The notes beneath the pieces are model-generated. The model was not told the origin of the DNA. It was given only the letters and a program-made list of their open reading frames with translations, and searched no databases. A program made the translations under genes and the position numbers. A stretch of DNA of 49,172 nt from Porogramme epimiltina. Taxonomy: Eukaryota > Basidiomycota > Agaricomycetes > Polyporales > Polyporaceae. Positions 22,963 through 34,700 of the stretch are shown here, piece after piece. The stretch spans positions 1-49,172 of the forward strand of contig FTLJ01000793.1 of the NCBI GenBank assembly GCA_900155495.1, in the 5' to 3' direction. The stretch's first letter is position 1; the number at the start of each line of letters is the position of its first letter.

Positions 22963-23262
22963 GTGTAGCAGTGAGAGATGCAGCGACAACGAGTACGAGA
23001 ACGGGTTAGACAGGAGAGGCGGGCTGGAGTGAGACGAGATGTGTGCACAGTGCACACCGCGGCGGTGGCTGAGGATGGTGGCAACTTGGAGGACGATGTC
23101 ACACGCGCGCCTCAAGGATCGGGAAAGAGACTCCATTACGTAAGCACATAGAATGTTCAACATAGCAGAGTCTACAGTAAAACGCCTGTCGCCTCCGGCC
23201 CCCGCCAACGCCAGGCATGCATCTCCTCGTCCTCAGCGAGAGGTTTTGTCGTGGACAGTGGC
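22963..23262. other. intergenic region between ZNF830-like and CIT1
   Basis: This 300 bp stretch lies between two minus-strand genes and should hold the ZNF830-like promoter and the CIT1 3' untranslated region. No other feature is visible. Confidence 0.5.
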
Positions 23263-25093
23263 TTACGCCGACTTGTCCTTGAACATGTTCTTGATCGCCT
23301 CGGTCGAGTACGACTTGGGGCGCTCGAGAGCTGGAAAAATGCAACATTAGAAATGTATCGAAGGGAGGAATGATTGAGTACTCACGAGCACCGAGAGCAC
23401 GGTCCCAGATGAGCTGCGCGGCAACACCGAACGCACGGGAGACACCGAAAAGGACAGTGTAGAAGTTCATCTGGTCGAGGCCGTAGTGGGTGAGGAGAAC
23501 ACCCGAGTGGGCGTCGACGTTCGGCCAGGGGTTCTTCGCCTTGCCGGCCTCGAGAAGGACGCCGGGGACGATGTTGAACACCTGGTTGACGAGCTTGAAC
23601 ATCTTGTTGTCGGGGAGGTGCTTGAGCGCAAACTCGCGCTGCGCCATGTAGCGCGGGTCGGTCTTGCGGAGGACGGCGTGGCCGTAGCCGGGCACGACCT
23701 GACCGCCCTTGAGCGTCGACCAGACGTACTCGCGGACGGCATCGTCGGTCGCGTCCTCGCCGATCTTGGACTGCATCTTGCGCAGCCAGAGGAGCACCTC
23801 CTGGTTGGCGAGACCGTGGAGCGGGCCAGCGAGACCGTTCAGGGACGCGCCGAAGGCAAGGAAGGGGTCCGAGAGCGCGGAGCCGACGAGCTTGCCGGTG
23901 TGCGCAGAGACGTTGCCGCCCTCGTGGTCCGAGTGGATGGTGATGTAGAGACGCATGAGCTCAACGAAGTCGGGCTTGTCGGCAAAGCCAAGGAGGTTGG
24001 CAAGGTTGTACGAGTAGTCCTTGTCGGCCTCGATGGCGGGGAGCTTGCCACCGCCGTAGACGTTGCGGTAGATGCGACCGGCAATGGCGGGCAGCTTGGC
24101 AATCCTATAAAGAGGAACGGTGAGGAAGGGAAGTCAAATGTTAATCGAGGGATCGTCGCAGACGCACAGGTCCATGGAGTCCTCGAAGGTGGGCTGCCAG
24201 TACTCCTTCTTGGAGACACCCTGCTGGTAGGCCTTGGCAAATGCCGAGTCGTGGTTGAGCTTAACGGAGATTTCGGTCCGGCGTTAGAAGTCTGATCGTC
24301 GGAAGCATTTATGACGTCAAAACTCACGGCAGTGACGGCGAGGGAGAACTGGGACATGGGGTGGAGGGTGGGCGGGCAGCGGTCGAGGATCTCCTCGACG
24401 AAGGAGGGGAGGGAAGCGCGGGCGGCCCAGTCCTTGGAGAGGGCGGTCACCTGCTCTTGGGTGGGGACCTCGCCGGTGAGGAGAAGCCAGAAGAGAGCCT
24501 CGGGAAGAGGTTCTGACCCGCCAGGGGCCTTGGGAAGAAGCTCCTGGCATTCGGGGATGGACTTGCCACGGAAGCGAATGCCCTCCTCTGGGGAGAGAAG
24601 ATGAGAAGGGTTGGGGATGATTGGCGAGAAAAATGAGCTTACCGGCGTCGAGGACGGAACCCTCCCAGATGAGGGCAGGAAGGCCACGCATGCCACTGCA
24701 AGACGTGCATTGAGGAGATTGAGCGGATGTATGCGTGAGAAGGGACTAACCCGTAGAGCTGGTCGACGAGAACGGGGCCGAAGGACTTCTTGCCGTGCTC
24801 GAGGCGTGCGGCCTTGACCTGGTGTGCCAGCGAGTCAGCGCATGGCAGCAGAGCATGCGGGCACAAAGCGACACACATTTTCAAGCTCGACGGGGATGAG
24901 CTCGGCGAGACGCTCCTTGAGGGTGGGTGCCTTGGCAGAGGTGGAGGCGTACCTGGCCGAACGCGCGAAGGCGGAACGGCGCGACTGTGGGGTAATGCGG
25001 GGTAGGTGTGAGTGAGCATGGGGCAGAGAGCGAGGAAAAACTGGGGCGGGGACGAACCTGCTGGAGGGCGGAGCGGAAGGCGGCAGACTGCAT
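23263..25093 (-). CDS. CIT1: Citrate synthase, mitochondrial
   Basis: Predicted exons in transcript order are 25093-25058, 24984-24877, 24818-24751, 24695-24643, 24587-24328, 24259-24168, 24104-23386 and 23330-23263, 467 residues. The enzyme condenses acetyl-CoA with oxaloacetate, the first TCA step. The N-terminus is an Arg/Ser/Ala presequence ([20 protein letters not shown]). Catalytic residues are visible: His in [10 protein letters not shown] (about 274), His in [10 protein letters not shown] (about 348) and Asp in [11 protein letters not shown] (about 403). The family block [10 protein letters not shown] precedes the end DKSA, so this is the mitochondrial rather than peroxisomal form. 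Divergent from TRM8. Confidence 0.96.
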
Positions 25094-26496
<1,403 letters not shown>

Positions 26497-26593
26497 CTGA
26501 AAATTTGCTTGCGTGTGCGCGCGTGCGTGACTGTTTGGATGCAAGTTTGAGTGAAAAAAGGCCGGAAGTTCAACGGTGTGGATGCGAACGTGA

Positions 26594-27517
26594 TTATATT
26601 CTCTCTTCCATCACTACATCCCTGTCCCTCTCGTCCCCCGCACCCTGCCGGGGCCCCGCCCCCATCGCACCAACGAGGGCGACGGTGCGGTCCTTGACGG
26701 CGAGCCGCATCTCCTTGTGGATCGTCTGCCCCGCCTCGCACGCGAGCTCGAACAGTTCTCGGAACCTGTCGACGTGCAGGCGCGTCTCCATTGTGAGGAG
26801 TGTGACCCGCCGCGTGCGCGGCATGACCGCGACGGTGAGGTGCGGCACGTCGCCCTCCTCGAGCGCCGTGAGGTCGAGCAGCGGCGCGGTCGCGTGCACC
26901 CCGCCCGAGACCGCGCACACGAAGTCGTGCAGGGGCACGCCGGCGGCCGCGAGTGCGAGCGTCGTCGCGTTCACGCATGCGGAGAGGAGCGCGCCGTCCT
27001 GCTGGAGGACGTGCACGAAGATGTCGATCTGCGAGCGCGGGTAGAGGGAAGTTTGCACGACGGGCTCGAAGGTGGAGGCGATGGTTGCGGCGAGCTCGAG
27101 CGTGCGTCTAGGTGCTTGGACGTGTGTGAGCGCAGACTGTATGCGCAGTGTGGGGGAAAGGAGCGGAGAGGAGAAAGGGGCGCTCACCTGTCTGCGCGCG
27201 AGCGTTTTCGACGCTCGCTAGTGCTGAATGGGGCGACGCTTATCTCGACGTTGAGCACGGCGCGGTCATGGAGCGTCTGGGAGCGCATTTTTGCTTCTCG
27301 GGGACCGAAGACGGTGACGAGAACCTGTGTGAGGCCGTGTGTTACGGTAGCAGAGCCGTCGGCGGTGCCCTGCTGAGAGAGGTCTATGGAGATGTCGCGG
27401 AGCTCATATTGCTTTCGGCCGTCTGAGCGAAAGCCGCCGTCGTTGAGGATTTCTATTCGCGAGCCCTGTGCTAGAGTCAGTGCACGGCGCGGGACGGAGA
27501 CGACGAGGACGGACCAT
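26594..27517 (-). CDS. SKI6: Exosome core subunit RRP41 (Ski6/EXOSC4)
   Basis: Predicted exons in transcript order are 27517-27515, 27465-27188 and 27107-26594, 264 residues. The protein is one of six RNase PH-like ring subunits of the eukaryotic RNA exosome. Features: MGSRIEILNDGGFRSDGRK, ADGSATVTHG, VTVFGPREAK, the ERRKRSRADR block, LYPRSQIDIFVHVLQQDGA and VCAVSGGVH. The first coding exon is the ATG alone; the next intron starts immediately with GTCCGT. A read-through start would add hydrophobic residues not seen in the family, so the spliced model is preferred. It converges with TRM8 and diverges from NPT1. Confidence 0.92.
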
Positions 27518-27773
27518 GGAGAGGGAGACGTAAGAGACAAAGAGGCGAGACAGGCTGTAGCCACCAACGCGTAGCCCGGGATTAGGGTTTACTTATTAGG
27601 GTGTCTTATCGTGACAGCGTCCGATTAGAGTGGGATGGGACTAGAAGCCGAGTCAGCATACTCGGCGTATTCGGCTTATTGCGACAGGCTCTTCCCTGTT
27701 ATGAGCCCACCACAAACACTCTGCACAATGGCGCACTCCCCTATCTCTCTCGCTCCACCACCATCCTCAAGGC
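27518..27773. promoter_or_regulatory. shared promoter of RRP41 and NPT1 with telobox repeats
   Basis: This 256 bp gap lies between divergent starts. At 27581-27603 it holds ATTAGGGTTT and TTATTAGGGTG, two TTAGGG cores in the same orientation 14 bases apart. TTAGGG is the recognition core of Tbf1/TRF-type Myb factors, which act at promoters of ribosome and RNA-processing genes in other fungi. Use here is inference. Confidence 0.6.
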
Positions 27774-29613
27774 ATGGCGACCCATGCGCAGGCTCAGCTC
27801 GTCCTGCCCGTGTCCTTGCTGGACACGGATCTGTACAAGGTATTATTGTACAGCATTGTACAGCATTGCGAGCACTCACGAATGTCCTGCGGTTTAGTTC
27901 ACGATGCAGCAGGCCGTGCTGCAGCATTTCCCTGGCGTGCAGGGCACGTACAGGTTCACCCACCGCGATAAGGACGTGTTCTTCACGCTCGAATGCTTCC
28001 ACCACTTCAGGCGCTCGACCGCAGGTCCGTAGTAAACCTTCGAGCGACCAGCGCCGTATGCGCCAATATTGCATCCGCTTATGAGGTCATCTTGACGCTA
28101 CAGAGTTCCATAAGATCGTCCTCACCGCCGACGAGCGCGTGTGGCTCGAGAGGTCGTGCCCGTACTTTACGCCCGCCTATCTTGACTACCTCGCCGCGTA
28201 CCGCTTCAAGCCCGAGCAGCTTCACATTCAGTTCGAGCCCCTCAAGGAAGAGGCGGACAAGTATGTACGCGGCGATCCCTCTACCAGGGGCCGCATACAC
28301 GTCGACGCGGTCGGGCCGTGGGAGGAGACCATCCTCTGGGAGGTCCCGCTCATGGCCTGTCTCAGTGAGACCTATTTTACCACTGTCGACACCGACTGGG
28401 ACTATGATGGCCAGAAGGGTACGTGCCGCGATCGTACATTGCAAACGCGGCTCTAATCCTACTGTTGTAGAGTCCACCTATGAGAAAGCCATGACTATGC
28501 TCAAAGAGGGCTGCATCTTTAGCGAGTTCGGGACGAGACGACGTAGATCATATTACACCCAAGATTTGGTCATGGACGCCATTTTGAGGGCAAAGAATGA
28601 CTGCCCGGAAACTGGTTCTGTCAACGGCACAAGCAACGTGTGTCCGGCGCCGCCTTCTAGTCGTAAACCATACGATTGACGGACTATCGTACAGATGCAT
28701 TTTGCTATGAAGTACGCAGTCGCGCCTGTAGGAACCATCGCCCAGTAAGTTCTCCCAGATAACACTCGAGGGAGAAGCTGGCGCTGACCTAGGGGATAAT
28801 TCAGCGAATGGTTCATGGGAGTGCGTTCATCATGCGCACGACGACATCATACGATTCGCCCTAATCAAGCATCATTTTACAGGTCGGTGCACTCCGGGGC
28901 TACGAGCACGTCAATGGGACGGCTCTCGAGCTTTGGGAGCAGGTATACCCCAATGCGCTGCTGATTGCGCTTACGGACACGTTCTCCACAGAGGCGTTTT
29001 TCAAGGTGCCATTACCTCCAGCGCTCCATCTATCCTTGCCCATAATATTACTTCGGCCTGAATAACAGGACTTTGCCACAAACCCCCATTTTGCGAAGCA
29101 GTGGTTTGGACTGCGGCAGGACTCGGGAGATCCGTTCGTGTACGCACCGCGCGCGAAACAAATCTATCAGCAACTGGGTGTGGACCACACGCAAAAGACC
29201 ATCATCTATTCCGATTCTCTGAATGTGGAGAAAGCTCTGAGGCTGAAGAAGCAGTGCGAGGAAGTCGGGTTTAGATGTAGGCTGGCTACTTTACGCTGTC
29301 TATCTCCGGTCACTGATTGGACAACTCAAGGCGCATTCGGGATTGGGACATCACTCACGAACGACTTCAAGAAAAAGTCGAGTGGCGGCTCACAAAAGAG
29401 CAAAGCGTTGAACATGGTGATCAAGCTGTCATCTGTTGATAGCAGACCAACGGTCAAGATCAGTGACGAGATCACCAAGGTGAGTGGTCGCATTCGGTAT
29501 GTGCTTGCTGTTCGTAGCTGAGCTTTTTTTAGAATACGGGCGATAGGGAAACCATCATCAAAGTGAAGGAGATGTTTGGCATACCAGTGAGGGACATCGA
29601 TGTTTCAGTTTAG
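27774..29613 (+). CDS. NPT1: Nicotinate phosphoribosyltransferase
   Basis: Predicted exons are 27774-27839, 27898-28024, 28104-28418, 28471-28637, 28695-28744, 28805-28820, 28883-29005, 29069-29276, 29331-29479 and 29533-29613, 433 residues. The enzyme joins nicotinic acid to PRPP in the NAD salvage (Preiss-Handler) pathway. Conserved blocks: LLDTDLYKFTMQQAVLQHFP, PYFTPAYLDYLAAYRF, FSEFGTRRRRSY, APVGTIAHEWFMG, LTDTFSTEAFF, WFGLRQDSGDPF with the PRPP-binding acidic pair, IIYSDSLN, and CAFGIGTSLTND. The EWFMG part depends on a 16-nt internal exon. The C-terminus IPVRDIDVSV is intact. Confidence 0.94.
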
Positions 29614-29725
29614 TGGACCCAGCGTCCAGGCATAGAATGCAAGATTGAATGCGTATGATATCTCATACAACCATAGTCCGGACTCAGGAAAGCGTGTGAC
29701 ATCATAGAATGCCAAATAGATGAAA

Positions 29726-30627
29726 TTAGAAGATAGCGTTGACGATACCACTTCCGATGGCAGCACCTGGGAGGTGTCATGTAAGTGAGCGGGTCCCGGG
29801 TAGGATGAATAGTGAACGCTTACCAGCACCGAAACCGACACCGCCAGCGGCTGAATTGGCCATGGTGCTGCCGAGCTTGCCGAACTTGTTCTTCTTGGGA
29901 GGCTCGGCGGGTGCCTGCTGAACGACCGTGACCTGTGGAGCAGGAGCCTGGACGGGGGCAGGCGGTGCATAGTGAGACTGGTACATTGATGCCTTCTCGG
30001 CGTCGTGCGGGGGCGGCATGCCGTACTGCGGAGGGGGCGGCGGGGAATAGTACGACGGCGCGGAAGGCATGGACACCGCAGGCATCATGGGCGGGGCCGG
30101 AGAAGTGTTGGAACGGGCGTCGATCATCTCGACGTGGTTGGAGGGGAAGAGGCCCTGCTTGCCTCTGCACTTGCCGGTCCACCAGTCGGCGTTGGTCTCG
30201 TCGACGATTTCGATAATCTCGCCCGACGAGAAAGAGAGGTCGTTGGGTTCCTGAGAGCGAGCGAGCGTCAGCGGGACGTAAGCACGGGAGAGTCAGCCGG
30301 ACGTACCCTGCCGTCCTCGTTGTACGGCCAGACGGCGCGGGCCTTCTGCACGTTGTTGCGCGGCGGAGGGGGTGGGATGCGCCGTGCAGGCTCAGCGGAC
30401 CGCATAGGGCCAACTGCGAGGTTGTTCATACTCGTGGCGAGCGAGTCGGAAACGGGAGGAGCATTGTGGCTTGCTGGGCCCTGGGAGAGTCGTGTAATGA
30501 GCTCGGCTGCTTCGGTCGGGGAGATGTAGTTCTGAGCGGCGAGGAAGTTGATGTTCTGCTGCGTCTGAGAGAGAACATGGGCGAGCAGGGCGGCGGCTTG
30601 GGGGTCGGAGGGCGCGGAGACAGGCAT
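29726..30627 (-). CDS. SH3-domain adaptor (Lsb1/Pin3-like)
   Basis: Predicted exons in transcript order are 30627-30307, 30250-29824 and 29766-29726, 262 residues. The N-terminal 90 residues are helical (LLAHVLSQTQQNINFLAAQN) followed by a Pro-rich RRIPPPPPR. One SH3 domain spans about residues 95-150 (ARAVWPYNED, then DLSFSSGEIIEIVDETNADW, WTGKCRGKQGLFPSNHVEMI), with the ALYDY motif changed to AVWPY. The tail is Pro/Tyr/Gln-rich and ends in a glycine-rich hydrophobic segment (AAGGVGFGAG, AAIGSGIVNAIF). Lsb1/Pin3-type proteins bind Las17/WASP at actin patches; a role here is inferred. Confidence 0.85.
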
Positions 30628-30763
30628 GGCTGAGGGCGGAGATGGAGGGAGAGAGCAAGGACAGATGTCGCGGCGCGCGGGCGTCGTGCCGAGGCGGGAT
30701 AGACTTTGATGATCTTGCCGGTGCTTTGGACCTGTGCACTTGTTTCTCGACGCCTGCCCCAAA
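30628..30763. promoter_or_regulatory. compact shared promoter of the SH3 gene and pICln
   Basis: Only 136 bp separate the divergent start codons, the smallest such gap here, so both core promoters and leaders must overlap. No element was recognised. Confidence 0.55.
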
Positions 30764-31675
30764 ATGCCCATCTCGCTCGCAACCTCCCTGCCCGTCCACA
30801 TATCGCCTGAGGAACATAAGGCGGCCATTCAATCTACGCCCGCATCTTTCTCCGACATCCCACCCGTCCTCTACCACACGGAAGAAAATGTTACAGTTAC
30901 TCTTGACCCTCCCCTAGAGGGCTTCTCCAAGGAGGACGGTGCGAACGGCACGCTATATGTGATTGAGAGGTGTGTACGTCCATGGTTTATTGCTATTTGT
31001 GCCTAATTTCTGTCCCGCTCTCAGTGCACTCGTCTTCCTGTCGAGCACAGGCAACGGCTTCCAGGTCGATTACCCCTCCATCACGCTTCATGCCATCTCT
31101 CGCACAGAGAATGGCCCTTCTGTCTATTGTCAACTGGACGAGCCCTCTTCTGGAAATGAAGCTGAGGGAGACGAAGATGCGTCCTCTATGCGTGAACTTG
31201 TCATCGTGCCAAAAGATTCTGCTGCTTGTATGCTTCCCGCCATCTCCTCTTAGTTAATGCGCTCACTGTTGCTTTACAGTGGAGCCCATATTCGAGAATC
31301 TCTCCCTCTGCGCGTCACTTCACCCCGATCCGGACGACGAAAACGATATGGATGACGACGACGCGTTCGTGGACTCTGGGGAGTTTGAGACGTTCACTGG
31401 CGACGCCGATCAGGAGCTCAGCGAAGTCGGCAAAGTGCGCAGCGATTTCCTCAACAATACCCGCTACAACCCGTACTAGTCTTCCGTTCGCCAACCACAT
31501 CTATTCTTTTCAGGCCGCGCTCGCGTATCTCGAGAGCATCATCTACAACCCGTTTGATAAATCCTCTGAACAATTCGAGGACGCGGAAGAGCAGAACAAC
31601 GGCGGTGTGCCAGATGGATCCAGTCCCGCCGGCTCAGTAAGTCCGCCTAAAGAAGAAAACGGCCGATCAGGTTGA
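30764..31675 (+). CDS. Methylosome subunit pICln
   Basis: Predicted exons are 30764-30969, 31025-31227, 31280-31434 and 31514-31675, 241 residues. pICln chaperones Sm proteins for the PRMT5 methylosome during snRNP assembly. The PH-like fold signature is clear: PPVLYHTEENVTVTLDPP, GTLYVIESALVFLSSTGNGF, VDYPSITLHAISRTENGPSV. An acidic segment (DPDDENDMDDDDAFVD) and a second acidic C-terminal part follow, as in the family. The last intron (31435-31513, 79 nt) skips a stop at about 31477. Confidence 0.9.
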
Positions 31676-31768
31676 AAGCTGAAGGTCATACAAGTTCATT
31701 GTAGTAGTAGCAAACGTATCGCTGTACATGACGCATGGTGTAGCCATAATCGTAGAGTCTTGTCCGCA

Positions 31769-34700
31769 TCACTTCGCCGAGTCTCCGAATCCTTCAGCGA
31801 CCCAAGAGTCTCCTAGTCCTCCGCCATCCTCCGCCTTGCCCTTGCCCTTCCGATTACGGCTCAAGTCAGTGAATATCGGGATTGTCGTCTTCGGCTGAAT
31901 GGTAGGCACAGGCCCCCAGCTGAATCCAGCGGGCGGTGGTGGCGGAGGCGGCTTTTGCCCCAATTGAATGGGCTTTGCGTGTTGTTTTTCACGCCCTGGC
32001 CGGGTTCGTGACGCTCCTAGTCCCGACAACGGAGACCCTGCTGCGTCCAACACGAACGGAGGCATCGTCCATGCCTGCGCGGGTTCGCTTTCTGGCGGAG
32101 GGAGGACCCACGGGGAGGACGGTCCCGTGCCAGTGGTTAGCCCAGCAGCGAACGCTGCGCCGATGCCGAGTCCCGAGTCTGGAGCCAGAAGTGGAGCGCG
32201 CCGTTTCTGCTCCTGCTTCAAGGGCGGTGTCGCGTCCACGGCATCAGTGTTCAAGCGGGGTATGCTACTCAACAGTGCTCGCTTGAGCTTCTGCGCGCTG
32301 CGTTCTGCGTTGAGCGTTGCTGCTGTCGAAGCGGCGATGTCTGGTGTGACTTCGCGTCCGACGCGGCGGGATGCACGATCCGGTAGGCGTTTGTCGCGGG
32401 GGGTTGCGCGAGGTAACTTGGAACCAAGCTCGAGGGTTGCCACACGGTCGGTCAAGCTGCGCACATCGAGATGGTCTTGCTCGATGGCGATGTCGATATT
32501 CTGGTATGTCCTGTTGATTGTGTCGAGAGATGGAGGTCTAGGGCGGAAGCTCTTAGCACAGGAAAGGCGGAGGGCAGAAGTATTTACTTGAACGTCGGTT
32601 TCCCGCTTTTCATACTGTTCAACCGCTTCTTAGAAAGCTGGATGTAATCCTCGAGCTGTTGAATTCTTCCTCGCATGGTCTATAACGATTCCTATGAGTA
32701 CATTGAAAAGCTTCATAAAGCTAGAGAATCTTACGCGAATGTCCCTCCTGAGCTGTGTCCGAGTCTCTAGATGCTCGGGGTTCAGCAGTCTAGACTTCAA
32801 CATCTGTGCAAAGTCCGCGTCGGTTGTTGCATGACTAAAACGGTCGATCTCTTCCATCCGCGTGCTCGCTGAACTCGTGTTAATATCATCGCTGGATCTA
32901 CCCCTAGCGCACACACCTTTCAACATGTCACTCTCCAGCTCGCGTAGATACGACACGAGAGCGGCCTTCGACTCTTGCCATTTCTGAACCTCACCTTCCA
33001 CCTCCTTCATTATATGCTTGAACTGCGGGAGGTCACCTAGCACCCATTTCGATTTGTCCGTAAGATCTCGGGTGGCCTTTAAGCCGCTGCTTGTCTTGCC
33101 CAACTCGACGGTTCGTGACGCTGTGCGCGTCGCCAACACTTTGAGCTAGACAAGACTTCGTTAGTTGATGTCTCGATCATGACTTTAGACAATAAGCACC
33201 TCTTCGAGCTCTCGAGCGAGGCCATTGTACAGAACCAAAAACTCGGTTTGCATATCCTGCGCAGGGGTCGGCACTGGTACTTTGGGCTTGGCAAGGATGA
33301 GTGAGCCAATCCCAGTCGACGGGGGTGAGGCGGCGCTGCCGAACAGAGACGGCTTTCCAGCGAGAGCCGGAAAACCGAAGGACCCAGAAGCCGGAGATGG
33401 AGAGGTTACAGGGGCAGGCGGCAGAGACCCGGGGAACAAACCGCCAGCGCTGACGGCGGGGGTCGATACACTTGGCCTCGACGTTGACGGCTGGGATGTT
33501 GGTGGAAGAGGAGGTTTTTGACCGAACAACCCGCCGCTGGTAGTGGCAGAAGATGGCTGTCCGAAAAGCCCTCCTGTAGGTGGTGCAGAAGGCTTTTGTC
33601 CGAAAAGGCCTCCCGCGGGCAACGGTGGAGGCGTGAACACCGGGGGAGGGATCTTGTCAAACAAGCCCCCAGGTGTTGCAGAAACGCCCGGGCCTGTAAG
33701 AGGTGGTTTCGCCGGTGTAGCCGCAGGCTTCGGGGCTTCAGTTGACTTGTCGACTACAGAGGGTGTAGACTTGGTCGAACTTGAAGGAGTCGGCGAGGGC
33801 GTGAGTGTGAAGGGGGTTGGCTTGGGTGGCGCAGGAACCACACCAAACAGTGTGGGGGGTGTCTTTGGTCGAGCAATCGAGCTTGCTGGTGCGGGAATAG
33901 CGGGGGACGCCGATCGTGCTTTCTTTAGGGCCGAAGGAGAAGGTGCTCGGTCGTCCTCATCATCTTCGTTCTCTTCTTCATCGGTACCACTGATGGGTCT
34001 GCTGGCCAGTGGCGAACTGCGCGCCGGACGAGTGGATGGCCTACCAACTCCCAGAAGCCCAGGGGTTGGTGTACTGGTCGGCGGTGCAGACGTCGCGCGG
34101 TCAAGGGGAGGTGCGAAGACCTTCGTAGCAGGGGGAGGCTCAGTGCTGTCGGCCGGAGAGCCTGGAGGGGTTGTGCTACGAGCACGGTCAGCCACCGTTG
34201 GAGATTTTCCCTCTTCCTTGGAAGGCGTTGGAGTTGGGGGGCCAAAAATGGATCCGCCAAATATGGGGGCGGGGGTTTTTGGCACCTGTTTGACAGTAGG
34301 TGATTCTGGAGGAGTTCTAGCGGCAGGTGGCGCAGCAGTGTCCTCTTCCTCTTCCTCTTCCTCATCCGTCCCTAGGTCTTCTTCATCAGACTTGAGGAAT
34401 GCGTCAATCCCATCATCCTCATCGTCGCTGCCATCATCATCACGGAATGACCTGTCCCCTTCGTCGTCGTCGGCTTCTCCATCGTCGTCGTCGATCTCTT
34501 TGCCTGAATGGAGGGATCAGTGACGTCACGAGCAAGTGTAAAGGCGACTAACCTTTCTCTGGCGTCTTGGTGGTCCGGTCCTTGAGAGCGGCAAACGCAG
34601 ATACAGGTTTTTTCCACTCTTCTGCGGTCCGACTGAAGCCCTGTGGTCTCGCTTCGCTACTAGCTTTGCCCGTTTCGCCGCCCTCACCATCCTTCTGTCG

